DNA from: AG2 sp036493735
Lineage (GTDB): Bacteria; Gemmatimonadota; Gemmatimonadetes; Gemmatimonadales; Gemmatimonadaceae
Length of the DNA: 64,000 bases
Direction: 5' to 3'
NCBI GenBank assembly: GCA_036493735.1
Contig: DASXPH010000130.1
Coordinates: 17,391 to 81,390, forward strand
Below the pieces are notes generated by a model. The model searched no databases. It saw only the letters and a list, made by a program, of their open reading frames with translations, and was not told the DNA's origin. Positions 8,831 through 15,985 of the stretch are shown piece by piece. How positions within the stretch are numbered: position 1 is the stretch's first letter; each line of letters opens with the position of its first letter. The position numbers were made by a program, and so were the translations under genes.

Positions 8831-9615
8831 TGGCGACGGAGACGAGCAGCATGAGAATCGCTCGAAGCGGGCGCGCAACGGCATGCGGTGCCTTCGCCGT
8901 GCTACTCGCGGGACTGCTAGTGCTGGACAGTTCGACTGCACAAGCGCAGCGTCGCCAGCCGCGGCGACAGCAGACGATCGAGATTCGTGGCACGGTGCCG
9001 ACGCCCCAGGTGGTGACCGTGCGGCCGCGCGAGGTGCCCTCGTACAGCCGGCAAGTACTCGTTCCCCGATTCTACGATCACGATTTCTGGCCCGAGATCC
9101 AGGAAGGCTATGCGATCATGTCGGGCCGCAATATGACGCCCGCGGACTCGCTGGTGCTCGCGGCGGATAGTGTCGGCACGCCGGATCTCTTCCGGCTACC
9201 CGCCGTGCCGCCCATTTCGCCACTGCGACCGCGGTTCGGATTCCTCCACAAGCAGTACGAGTGGTGTGCGCCGCATTGGTGGTGTCCGTCGCATCGCGTA
9301 CGCGTGCGCGTACCCGCGGATTCCGCGGCGCTGTTCCCCCCACGGCTTCCGCCACAACCAATGGCGCTCGGGCCCGGAGCGAACAACGCGAATCCGAACA
9401 GCCCGACGGCGTTGCCGCAGGTTCAACAGCGTTGGTGCGCCACGCACTGGTGGTGTCCGCCAGGCGGCATCGTGAACACGCCGCCCGCCACGGCTCCAGG
9501 AGGGACGCCGACGACGCCCGCGGACTCGACTCGTCGACCGCCGGCGACGCCGGCAGACACGGCGCGACGTCCGCCTCCGGCGGGCACGTCTTCTGCCTCA
9601 CGCTTCAACAGATGA
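8830..9615 (+). CDS. Exported proline-rich protein with two WCxxHWWCP repeats
   Basis: The start overlaps the previous stop (TGATG) and has GGGAGG just upstream. A basic N-terminus and hydrophobic run to about residue 40 (LLAGLLVLDSSTAQAQ) form a signal peptide. The mature protein has a region with Tyr/Arg/Pro and no recognised family, then two copies of an unusual motif: W-C-A-P-H-W-W-C-P at residues 145-153 and W-C-A-T-H-W-W-C-P at 202-210. Pro/Thr-rich linkers separate them, and a Pro/Ala/Thr tail follows. The Cys-x2-His-x2-Cys spacing could bind a metal or form disulfides; I know of no family with it. Being in the operon, it is probably a surface or periplasmic part of the same machine. 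Confidence 0.72.
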   Translation: MATETSSMRIARSGRATACGAFAVLLAGLLVLDSSTAQAQRRQPRRQQTIEIRGTVPTPQVVTVRPREVPSYSRQVLVPRFYDHDFWPEIQEGYAIMSGRNMTPADSLVLAADSVGTPDLFRLPAVPPISPLRPRFGFLHKQYEWCAPHWWCPSHRVRVRVPADSAALFPPRLPPQPMALGPGANNANPNSPTALPQVQQRWCATHWWCPPGGIVNTPPATAPGGTPTTPADSTRRPPATPADTARRPPPAGTSSASRFNR

Positions 9616-9725
9616 TGATCGCGCGTCGGGCGCGGCGGCTCCTCGAGCCGCTCGCCCGAGCGCAACGGATGTAACGCAGCACGATCACCCGATTTCACAA
9701 CACGCCTGCGAGGAGACAGGGCGAC

Positions 9726-10367
9726 ATGTCAACGATCATTGAGTGGTACAAGAACGGCGGACCGATCATGAACTTCATCCTGCTCGTGGGAGTGGCAGGT
9801 ATCGCCATTTTCATCGAGCGGTTCTACGTCATCGTGATCAAGTCCAAGATCAACGGTCGCGCGTTCATCGAGCGCGTGATCTCACTGGTACGTGCGGGCA
9901 AGATCGACGACGCCATCAAGCTGTGCGCGCAATCGACGGCGGCGCTTCCCGATATGGGTTTGCTCATCCTGCGCAGCCGCAGCCGCGATGAAGCCGATCT
10001 GCAGAGTGTGGCGGACGCGGCGGCAATCACGGTGATGCCGAAGCTGACTCGCCGACTCCAGTACCTGCCGATGCTCGCGAACGTCGCGACGTTGTTCGGT
10101 CTGTTCGGCACGATCTACGGCTTGCGTGAGGCGTTCGCGTCGGTGGCCTCGGCCTCGGCGGCGGAGCGCTCGTCGAAGCTGGCGGCGGGCATCGCGATCG
10201 CGCTGAACGCGACAGGCTTCGGACTGCTCGTGGCGATCCCGCTCTCGATCGCGCACGCGTACTTGGTGAGTCAGTCGGAAATGATCATCGAGCAGGTGGA
10301 CGAATTCTCGGTGCGCCTCGTCAACGCGCTCATCGATCGTCCGGACGTCCGGCTCGGTCACCGTTAG
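9726..10367 (+). CDS. ExbB/TolQ/MotA-family proton-channel protein
   Basis: A 213-residue inner-membrane protein preceded by a GGAG site (about 9711-9714). Three hydrophobic segments are visible: about residues 15-35 (FILLVGVAGIAIFIERFYV), 110-135 (LPMLANVATLFGLFGTIYG) and 150-175 (GIAIALNATGFGLLVAIPLS). The second and third carry the Gly/Thr-rich packing of the TolQ/ExbB pore, including the Thr residues that line the proton path. With the two ExbD-type genes that follow it would form a proton-driven motor. AglR of Myxococcus is the same family and is likewise accompanied by two TolR-type partners. The stop TAG lies inside a CGTTAGGC octamer at 10362-10369. Confidence 0.93.
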   Translation: MSTIIEWYKNGGPIMNFILLVGVAGIAIFIERFYVIVIKSKINGRAFIERVISLVRAGKIDDAIKLCAQSTAALPDMGLLILRSRSRDEADLQSVADAAAITVMPKLTRRLQYLPMLANVATLFGLFGTIYGLREAFASVASASAAERSSKLAAGIAIALNATGFGLLVAIPLSIAHAYLVSQSEMIIEQVDEFSVRLVNALIDRPDVRLGHR

Positions 10368-10433
10368 GCGATTCGCTCGGCCGTCGTTCGGCCCGAGCAT
10401 CGGAATCGATCTCAGACTCAGGAAGGACCTCTC

Positions 10434-11018
10434 ATGCCTTCGCGGTTTCACAAGCTTCGAGCACGCCAGCTAGAGCGCGAGCCACTCACCGCGCACGGGC
10501 GCATCAATCTCGTGCCGTTGGTCGATATTCTCACCTCGATCGTGTTCTTCAGTCTCCTCACGTACACGGGCGCGGTGATGACCAACTTGACGGCATTCGA
10601 CCTGGCGCTGCCGCCAGTGGTCGTGACGGCCCCGGGGCAGACGAGCGGAGCCCAGCCCGATACGGTTACGCTCATTCTCGCGGTCGGCATCAAGCAGGGC
10701 GGGTTGCGCGTGGAGCACTCGAATGGCGGCGCCCCGCCCTTCCAACAAAACATCGCCGGCCTCGACCAGGCTGCGCTCGACACGCTTCAGGCGACGCTGC
10801 GAGACGTCAAGCAGCAGTTCCCGACCAGCGACGCTGTCATGGTCGTGCCTGATGATGACGTCGCTTACGACGACATCGTTCACGTTCTCGAGCGCATCAA
10901 GCTGGCGCATTTTCCGAAGATCTCGCTGACGAGCGCCGCGCGTTCGATGCAGACTTCGTCGGCAGGGCCGAGCACGAGGGGAAGCCTCCTCGCGTCGGCG
11001 ACACCAGGAGGACGCTGA
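10434..11018 (+). CDS. ExbD/TolR-family biopolymer transport protein (first copy)
   Basis: A 194-residue protein after an AGGAAGG ribosome-binding site. A basic N-terminus is followed by INLVPLVDILTSIVFFSLL, the single transmembrane helix of ExbD/TolR. Its Asp (in PLVD) is the proton-binding residue of the family. The rest is a periplasmic domain with the late family block DAVMVVPDDDVAYDDIVHVLERI, comparable to the I.aD......vv.vmd pattern of ExbD. It lies 66 bp after the ExbB gene and 1 bp before a second ExbD gene. Two ExbD-type subunits per ExbB-type subunit is the pattern of the Agl motor. Confidence 0.92.
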   Translation: MPSRFHKLRARQLEREPLTAHGRINLVPLVDILTSIVFFSLLTYTGAVMTNLTAFDLALPPVVVTAPGQTSGAQPDTVTLILAVGIKQGGLRVEHSNGGAPPFQQNIAGLDQAALDTLQATLRDVKQQFPTSDAVMVVPDDDVAYDDIVHVLERIKLAHFPKISLTSAARSMQTSSAGPSTRGSLLASATPGGR

Positions 11019-11019
11019 G

Positions 11020-11583
11020 ATGCCTAGCGAGCGCGCACGCGCACTACGCGAGGGACGCCGTCGAGCGCAGTTCCAGAAGTTCCGTCTCGTCCAGCTGAAC
11101 CTCATTCCGCTCGTCGACACGTTCGTCGCGATTGTGTTCTTCTCTCTGACGGCCGCGACCGTTGGCGATCTCGCACCGATCCTCAACGGCGTGTCCCTGC
11201 CACAGGCGAAGGTGGGTGCACCGGCGCATCAGGAGCTGACGTTAGGCGTATCCAGCCGTCCGCCCGCGGTGATCTTCAACGGTCGGCAATTGATGAGCTA
11301 TGATGCGGCGGCCAAGGCGACCTCGAATGACTCGAATCAGCCGCTACTCGTGCCGCAGCTCTACTCCGCGCTGAAAGCGGCGGCGGATTCGATACGCCAA
11401 GCCAACGGAACCAGTCCCAACGAGTCCGTGACGATACCGCTCGCGATTCAGGGCGACAAGACGATGCATTACGACATGCTTCAACGTCTTCTACAGACCG
11501 CGCGACTTGCCGGGTTCCGAAATGTCACGCTGCAAGTGCAGCGTGCGACGGAACAAGGGCCGGCGACGACGGTAACGATGTAA
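11020..11583 (+). CDS. ExbD/TolR-family biopolymer transport protein (second copy)
   Basis: A 187-residue protein starting one base after the preceding stop. The N-terminal cytoplasmic stretch is strongly basic (RALREGRRRAQFQKFR), then LNLIPLVDTFVAIVFFSLT forms the transmembrane helix with the conserved Asp. The periplasmic part ends in a region resembling the ExbD C-terminal helix and strand (MHYDMLQRLLQTARLAGFRNVTLQV). Its sequence has clearly diverged from the first copy outside the helix, so the two are probably distinct subunits and not a recent duplication. An octamer lies at 11240, read as Thr-Leu-Gly with a TTA codon. Confidence 0.9.
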   Translation: MPSERARALREGRRRAQFQKFRLVQLNLIPLVDTFVAIVFFSLTAATVGDLAPILNGVSLPQAKVGAPAHQELTLGVSSRPPAVIFNGRQLMSYDAAAKATSNDSNQPLLVPQLYSALKAAADSIRQANGTSPNESVTIPLAIQGDKTMHYDMLQRLLQTARLAGFRNVTLQVQRATEQGPATTVTM

Positions 11584-11584
11584 C

Positions 11585-12625
11585 ATGGCTACTCCTCTTC
11601 AACCAGCGCCGGCCGGCTCACCACCGCCGCGCGATATAGATCGGTTCGACAGCAGACTGCGTTTCGAATGGGCCGATCCGGAACAACGGGTGCTGCTCTA
11701 TTCGTGGGCGTTTGCGATCCTGCTCGCGATCGTTTGGCTCATCGTCGTGGCGATGCACAAAATCGTTCCACCGAGTCTGGAAAGTGAAGCGGTGGAGATC
11801 ACGTTGAACGAGCCGCCGCCCACGCAACCCACACCGACGCCGGCCGTGCCGCAGCCGGGCGCGGCGACTGAAGTGGCCTCACCGGGGCCCAAGAACCTGC
11901 CGCCGGGGCGCCGTGGACCCGAGAAGGGCAAACCACGTCAGGGACGTCCTGGCTCGCGCACGGAGCAGACCAGCACTGGCGCGATCGGAACGGCCTTCGG
12001 AACGGGCAGCGGTTCGGGCACGGGTGGCCTAACGGGAAGCGTGTCGTCGTTGATCGGCGGGGTGGCGGTCGCCTCGGGAAGTGGCGGCACGGGCGGCGGC
12101 CAAGGCGGTCGTGGCGGCGGCGGTACCGGTGGCAAAACGGTACTTGGCCTCGGACAGGGTGGTGAGGGAGGACGCACGCCCGGTCGCGGTGGCTTCGGCG
12201 GCGGCAATGGAACGGGTGGTGGTGGCGGCGGCGGGATCGGTGGCGTTGGCGCCGGTGGGGGCATCCAGCGCGCGGCCGTTCGTGTCGCGGCACCCGCACC
12301 CGTGCGCGCCGAGAATCTCGGCGGCAATCGACGCGATGTCGGTGAGCTCGGCCAGTTCGTGCGCAGCCGTGAATCGCAGCTTCGCTTCTGTTATCAGGAG
12401 TACGGACTGAAGGCGAATCCGGCTTTGGCCGGAACTGTGACGGTCGCGATCTCACTTACGGGCAGCGGCGACGTGACCGGCGTGAACATCACGAATCGCA
12501 CATGGAGTGGTCCGGGCGCGTCTGAGGCCGAGAGCTGCATTCGCAGCAAAATCGAGTCATGGAGATTCCCGTCGTCTGACGCGGGGGGAGGAACGTATTC
12601 GTTCCCCTTCAACTTCACCAAGTAA
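11585..12625 (+). CDS. TonB-like protein with AgmX/PglI C-terminal domain
   Basis: 346 residues, starting one base after the previous stop. Order of parts: a short cytoplasmic N-terminus; a membrane helix at about residues 36-58 (LYSWAFAILLAIVWLIVVAM); a Pro/Thr-rich stretch; a long Gly-rich region (about 130-225); and a folded C-terminal domain from about residue 250. That domain reads RFCYQEYGLKANPAL..G..V.I...G......I....WSG......C...K...W and matches the AgmX/PglI C-terminal (myxobacterial TonB-tail) family, with Cys269 and a second Cys near 315. The inner-membrane anchor plus extended linker suits a force transducer driven by the ExbB/ExbD motor. It is the last gene of the operon, followed by a strong terminator. 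Confidence 0.85.
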   Translation: MATPLQPAPAGSPPPRDIDRFDSRLRFEWADPEQRVLLYSWAFAILLAIVWLIVVAMHKIVPPSLESEAVEITLNEPPPTQPTPTPAVPQPGAATEVASPGPKNLPPGRRGPEKGKPRQGRPGSRTEQTSTGAIGTAFGTGSGSGTGGLTGSVSSLIGGVAVASGSGGTGGGQGGRGGGGTGGKTVLGLGQGGEGGRTPGRGGFGGGNGTGGGGGGGIGGVGAGGGIQRAAVRVAAPAPVRAENLGGNRRDVGELGQFVRSRESQLRFCYQEYGLKANPALAGTVTVAISLTGSGDVTGVNITNRTWSGPGASEAESCIRSKIESWRFPSSDAGGGTYSFPFNFTK

Positions 12626-12648
12626 CGACGACTGCTACGCACCATGGC

Positions 12649-12679
12649 AAACGGGGCGACCGACTGGCCGCCCCGTTTT
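12649..12679 (+). terminator. Rho-independent terminator of the TPR/ExbB/AgmX operon
   Basis: The stem AAACGGGGCG (12649-12658) pairs perfectly with CGCCCCGTTT (12669-12678), with a 10-nt loop and a run of four T. It lies 23 bp after the stop of the AgmX-domain gene. Because the stem carries A's on its left arm it could also work in the other direction, but no minus-strand gene ends here. Confidence 0.9.
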
Positions 12680-12766
12680 GCTGCGTCGTCGCCAGATTCC
12701 ACTCGAGTCCGTTAGACTTCCACTCGTGGTGAGCCTCGACTCCGCAACCTAACGATAATCGCTCCG

Positions 12767-13621
12767 GTGCTGCGTATCGGGTTCTTTCTGGCCGCTCTCG
12801 CGGCCACGTTTCAACTGCAGATCGGACAGTTGCAGGTGCCCGCGCCAGTCGGGTTCGTGAATGATTTCGCGAACGTGATCCCGGCGGAGAACAAGGCGCG
12901 CATCCAGCAGATCATCGAAGACGTTCGCGGAAAATCCGGCGGCGACATTGCCGTCGTCACACTCCCCGATCTGAAAGGGCGAGACGAGAGAGATGTCGCG
13001 CTCCAGATTGGCCGAGCGTGGAAGGTCGGCAGCGCGGGAAAACCGGGCGATCCAGCGCGCAATCGTGGGGTCGTCATCCTGGTAGTACCCAAGGAGACGA
13101 GCTCTGACGGTCGTGGCTATATCGCCATACAAACCGGCTATGGCGCCGAAGGATTTCTGACCGATGCGACAACCGGGGAAATCCGCGATGAAGCGTTACC
13201 GCTGCTGAAACAGAAGGACTATGGTGATGCGATTCAGTTGATGACACTGCGAGTCGCTCAACGATTCGCGAGCGAATTCAACTTCCAACTCGATACCTCG
13301 CTCCGTGCGCCGACAGCTGCGCTGACGCCGTCTGGCTCGCGTGCCCCAGTGAGCGGATCAGGCGGCGGGATCAATCCGCTGATATTGATCATCATATTCT
13401 TCGTCGTCATGGCGCTCCTGAGCAGAGGAACGCGCCGGCGCGGATGCGGGCCAGGCTGCCTCTTCATCCCATTTCCAATCGGTGGGGGCGGCTGGGGCGG
13501 CGGGGGACGGGGCGGAGGGTGGGTCGGCGGAGGAGGCGGCGGTGGTGGCGGCTTTGGAGGCTTTGGAGGATTCGGCGGCGGCGGCGGGTTCGGTGGCGGA
13601 GGTTCCAGCGGGAGCTGGTGA
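12767..13621 (+). CDS. TPM-domain membrane protein with Gly-rich tail
   Basis: 284 residues starting at GTG 12767; no better start exists because an in-frame stop lies just upstream. Signal sequence MLRIGFFLAALAATFQLQ; TPM domain (about residues 25-175) beginning VGFVNDFANVIPAENKARI, with SGGDIAVVTLPDL and RNRGVVILV, the usual landmarks of this family; membrane helix at about 205-225 (LILIIIFFVVMALL); then a cytoplasmic or surface tail of almost pure Gly/Trp/Phe. TPM (YgcG-type) proteins are often encoded near LemA, and a lemA gene lies 1.4 kb downstream. The family is linked to photosystem repair in plants and to membrane stress in bacteria; the precise role here is unknown. Confidence 0.88.
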   Translation: MLRIGFFLAALAATFQLQIGQLQVPAPVGFVNDFANVIPAENKARIQQIIEDVRGKSGGDIAVVTLPDLKGRDERDVALQIGRAWKVGSAGKPGDPARNRGVVILVVPKETSSDGRGYIAIQTGYGAEGFLTDATTGEIRDEALPLLKQKDYGDAIQLMTLRVAQRFASEFNFQLDTSLRAPTAALTPSGSRAPVSGSGGGINPLILIIIFFVVMALLSRGTRRRGCGPGCLFIPFPIGGGGWGGGGRGGGWVGGGGGGGGGFGGFGGFGGGGGFGGGGSSGSW

Positions 13622-13642
13622 TCACGGAAAGAGGAGCGTCGT

Positions 13643-14356
13643 ATGGCGAAGATGACGCCTGAAGAATTGGTCGAGCAGCTCCGTGCCGCGTACGGCCCAG
13701 AGCTCCGCAGCGTCGTGCTCTACGGGTCGGCAGCGGCCGGTGAGCACATCCCGAAGCGATCGGACTACAACATCCTCGTACTGGTCGATTCGCTCTCATT
13801 GGAGCGGTTGGCCGCGGCGGCGGCGGTATCGCGGGCGTGGAGCGAAGGAGGAAATCCCGCGCCGATGACGATGACCACGAAAGAGTGGCGGTCCTCCGCG
13901 GACATCTTCGCGATGGAATACGCCGACGTACTCGAGCGGCACAAGATTCTCTATGGGGAGTCTCCGCTCGACGGCATCCGCGTGGATTCGAACGACTTGC
14001 GGCTACAGCTCGAGCATGAAGCGATGGGGAAGCTGCTCAAGCTGCGGCAAGGAGTGTTGGCGTCGGGAGGTGACCCGCGCCGGCAGCTCGAGCTCCTGGA
14101 AGCGAGCCTCAGCACGATCATGGTCATTTTTCGGGCGGTTGCCCGATTACAGGGCGACATACCGCCCAAGGACAACGTGGCGTTGAGTCAGATGGTCGCC
14201 GGGTATGGGAACCTCGACCCGGCGGCATTTCAACGAGTCGTTCGACACGTTCGCGGCGAGCAGACGATCGCGGCCAACGACGTCGGCGGCATCGTCGCGG
14301 GTTATCTCGCCGGGATGGAGAAGCTGGTGGACCACCTCGACCGTTTCGGCAGTTGA
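13643..14356 (+). CDS. Nucleotidyltransferase-fold protein with altered catalytic motif
   Basis: 237 residues after a GAGGAG ribosome-binding site. Residues 21-47 read RSVVLYGSAAAGEHIPKRSD followed by YNILVLV. This is the GS...D-x-D pattern of Pol-beta-type nucleotidyltransferases (hG[S]x(9-13)Dh[DE]h), except that the second acidic position is Asn (D-Y-N). The loss could abolish metal binding, so the protein may be a pseudo-enzyme or regulatory. The C-terminal 130 residues are helical, similar to the HEPN-like or substrate-binding helices found behind such domains. It sits between the TPM gene and a second AgmX-domain lipoprotein with short gaps, so it is probably in the same transcript, but the sequence gives no substrate. 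Confidence 0.75.
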   Translation: MAKMTPEELVEQLRAAYGPELRSVVLYGSAAAGEHIPKRSDYNILVLVDSLSLERLAAAAAVSRAWSEGGNPAPMTMTTKEWRSSADIFAMEYADVLERHKILYGESPLDGIRVDSNDLRLQLEHEAMGKLLKLRQGVLASGGDPRRQLELLEASLSTIMVIFRAVARLQGDIPPKDNVALSQMVAGYGNLDPAAFQRVVRHVRGEQTIAANDVGGIVAGYLAGMEKLVDHLDRFGS

Positions 14357-14406
14357 TAATTCGCTAACAACCGTGAGACAGAACCTTCTCGTGAGGGAAG
14401 AACGAC

Positions 14407-14979
14407 ATGGGAATCGCAGTGAAGCAGCGCCTGGCCCTTTTACCATTGCTTGCCCTTCTGGCCGCTTGTCCCGGCGACAAGAAAAAAACGACACAGCTTC
14501 CCGTCGATACGATGAAGCCAGATTCGACGAAGGTTGCCACGGCAACGGCCGACACCACTCCTGTGGATCTGGGCAAGACCGTGACGAACCTGCCGAAGGC
14601 GGCGCCGGACACGTTTCATCAGCAGAAGTTGACACCCAGCGGCGGTGACGTGGGCAACAGCAGCCGTACGTCGTTCGCCGACGCGCCAGCACCTCTGCTC
14701 GACGCCGTGCAACGAGAGCAGAGCGCGACTCGCTTCTGCTACACGGAGTTCGGCCAGAAGGCTGATCCCTCGTTGCGCGGCAACGTCGCTATGGTCGTGA
14801 CGATCGGGAATTCGGGAATCACCGACGCGCGCGTCGGCGACGCCAAATGGTCCGGCTCCGCCGGCAAGGCCGTCGATCGGTGCCTGGACCAGAAGGCGAA
14901 GCAGGCGTGGAACGTCGCGCCTGGGGCGGTGAAGCCGGGGCACTATGTGGTACAGTTAAGCTTCAGTGGTGAGCGTTGA
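14407..14979 (+). CDS. Lipoprotein with AgmX/PglI C-terminal domain
   Basis: 190 residues. The lipoprotein signal LALLPLLALLAAC has its Cys near residue 22. A Lys/Thr/Asp-rich linker follows to about residue 95, then an AgmX/PglI-type domain, ATRFCYTEFGQKADPSLRG...V.I...G......V....WSG......C...K...W. This domain is plainly homologous to the C-terminus of the protein ending at 12625, including both Cys residues. Unlike that protein it has no transmembrane anchor and no Gly-rich arm, so it is the domain on a lipid tether. It could be an outer-membrane partner or competitor of the motor-driven version. The neighbours are a nucleotidyltransferase-like gene upstream and lemA downstream. Confidence 0.82.
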   Translation: MGIAVKQRLALLPLLALLAACPGDKKKTTQLPVDTMKPDSTKVATATADTTPVDLGKTVTNLPKAAPDTFHQQKLTPSGGDVGNSSRTSFADAPAPLLDAVQREQSATRFCYTEFGQKADPSLRGNVAMVVTIGNSGITDARVGDAKWSGSAGKAVDRCLDQKAKQAWNVAPGAVKPGHYVVQLSFSGER

Positions 14980-15025
14980 GCACGCCGCGCCGGTTCGGCA
15001 CCAATCGCCATTCATGGAGCTTTCG

Positions 15026-15649
15026 ATGAGACGAACGTGGCTCGCAGTTCCCTTGCTCCTCGCCAGTGTTGGTTGCGGGTACAATCGCATTCAGCAGTTG
15101 GATGAGCAGGCCAACGGAGCACAGGGTCAGATCGAAGTGCAGTTGCAGCGCCGCGCCGATCTGATTCCCAATCTGGTGAACACGGTGAAGGGCTACGCGC
15201 AGCACGAGAATGACGTGTTCACCCAGGTCGCTCAGGCGCGAGCGGGAGTATTGGGGGCGGTGCAAACGCACGACCCGCAACAAATGGCCGACGCCAATGC
15301 GCAAATGACGACGGCGCTCGGCCGCCTGATCGCGGTTGCCGAAGCGTACCCGCAACTCAAGGCGGATCAGCAATTCACGCGACTGATGGATGAGCTGTCC
15401 GGGACGGAGAACCGGATCGCAGTGGCCCGCGGCGATTACAACGCCGCGGCGCAGGAATACAACACGTACATCCGGCAATTTCCGCAGGCGCTAACCGCCA
15501 AAGTGACGGGGGCGAAGTCGCGCAACTACTTCAACGTGACGAATCCGGGCGCCCGAGAAGCACCGACCGTGGATTTCTCCAAACCGTCAAGTTCGACGCC
15601 GCCACCGCCAACGCCAACAACGCCAGCGCCGCCCACAAAACAGCCGTAA
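15026..15649 (+). CDS. LemA family lipoprotein
   Basis: I chose ATG 15026 because GGAG lies 7 nt upstream and the product then starts with a lipoprotein signal, MRRTWLAVPLLLASVGC, with the Cys at residue 17. The mature part opens YNRIQQLDEQANGAQGQIEVQLQRRADLIPNLVNTVKGYAQHE, the diagnostic LemA block, and continues as a long helical bundle (QFTRLMDELSGTENRIAVAR, then YNAAAQEYNTYIRQFP). The C-terminal 30 residues are Pro/Thr-rich. LemA proteins usually have a membrane helix at the N-terminus; here it is a lipid anchor. LemA and TPM proteins commonly occur together, as they do here. Confidence 0.92.
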   Translation: MRRTWLAVPLLLASVGCGYNRIQQLDEQANGAQGQIEVQLQRRADLIPNLVNTVKGYAQHENDVFTQVAQARAGVLGAVQTHDPQQMADANAQMTTALGRLIAVAEAYPQLKADQQFTRLMDELSGTENRIAVARGDYNAAAQEYNTYIRQFPQALTAKVTGAKSRNYFNVTNPGAREAPTVDFSKPSSSTPPPPTPTTPAPPTKQP

Positions 15650-15985
15650 TGTAGGCGACTGGCGATCCAGGTATTATTGTCGAGCCGCCACGGAGCAGCT
15701 GCTCCGTGGCGGATTTTGCGTTTGGGCCCAAGTAAATCACCGGCGATTCTGCGCCGATGAAGTGACGAAAGGTCCATCCGCGGGTGTTACTCGCTGTGAT
15801 TGCGGTGCTAAATTGTGCGGCGCGGCCGGATACGCCGAGCACGCCATTGTGTCATCTGTCGTGTCGACTGACTGATGGCAACAGGCGCTCGGTGCTCACC
15901 CGTCCACTCCGCCGTCTCGCCGTATCACCGGCCCAAGTTTGGGCCCAGCCTCGACACCCCCTTCTATCCACTGAAGGAGCCCCCG
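15650..15985 (+). other. Intergenic region before the SusC/SusD pair
   Basis: This 336-bp gap contains the lemA terminator (15685-15717) and must contain the promoter of the SusC/SusD genes. No -35/-10 pair could be chosen with confidence. The GAAGGAG ribosome-binding site of the SusC-like gene is at about 15973-15979. Reading frames that run through the gap lack a ribosome-binding site and coding character. Confidence 0.5.
15685..15717 (+). terminator. Rho-independent terminator after lemA
   Basis: CCGCCACGGAGCAG (15685-15698) pairs without mismatch with CTGCTCCGTGGCGG (15699-15712), followed by ATTTT. The stem is 14 bp by sequence, of which the innermost pairs must open to form the loop. 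It closes the TPM/lemA group. Confidence 0.93.

Noticed and set aside
13490..13615. Gly-rich tail of the TPM protein as a tandem DNA repeat
   Set aside because: The repetition is at the codon level (GGC/GGA/GGT Gly with Phe or Trp) and is common in TPM proteins; no conserved DNA unit length was evident.
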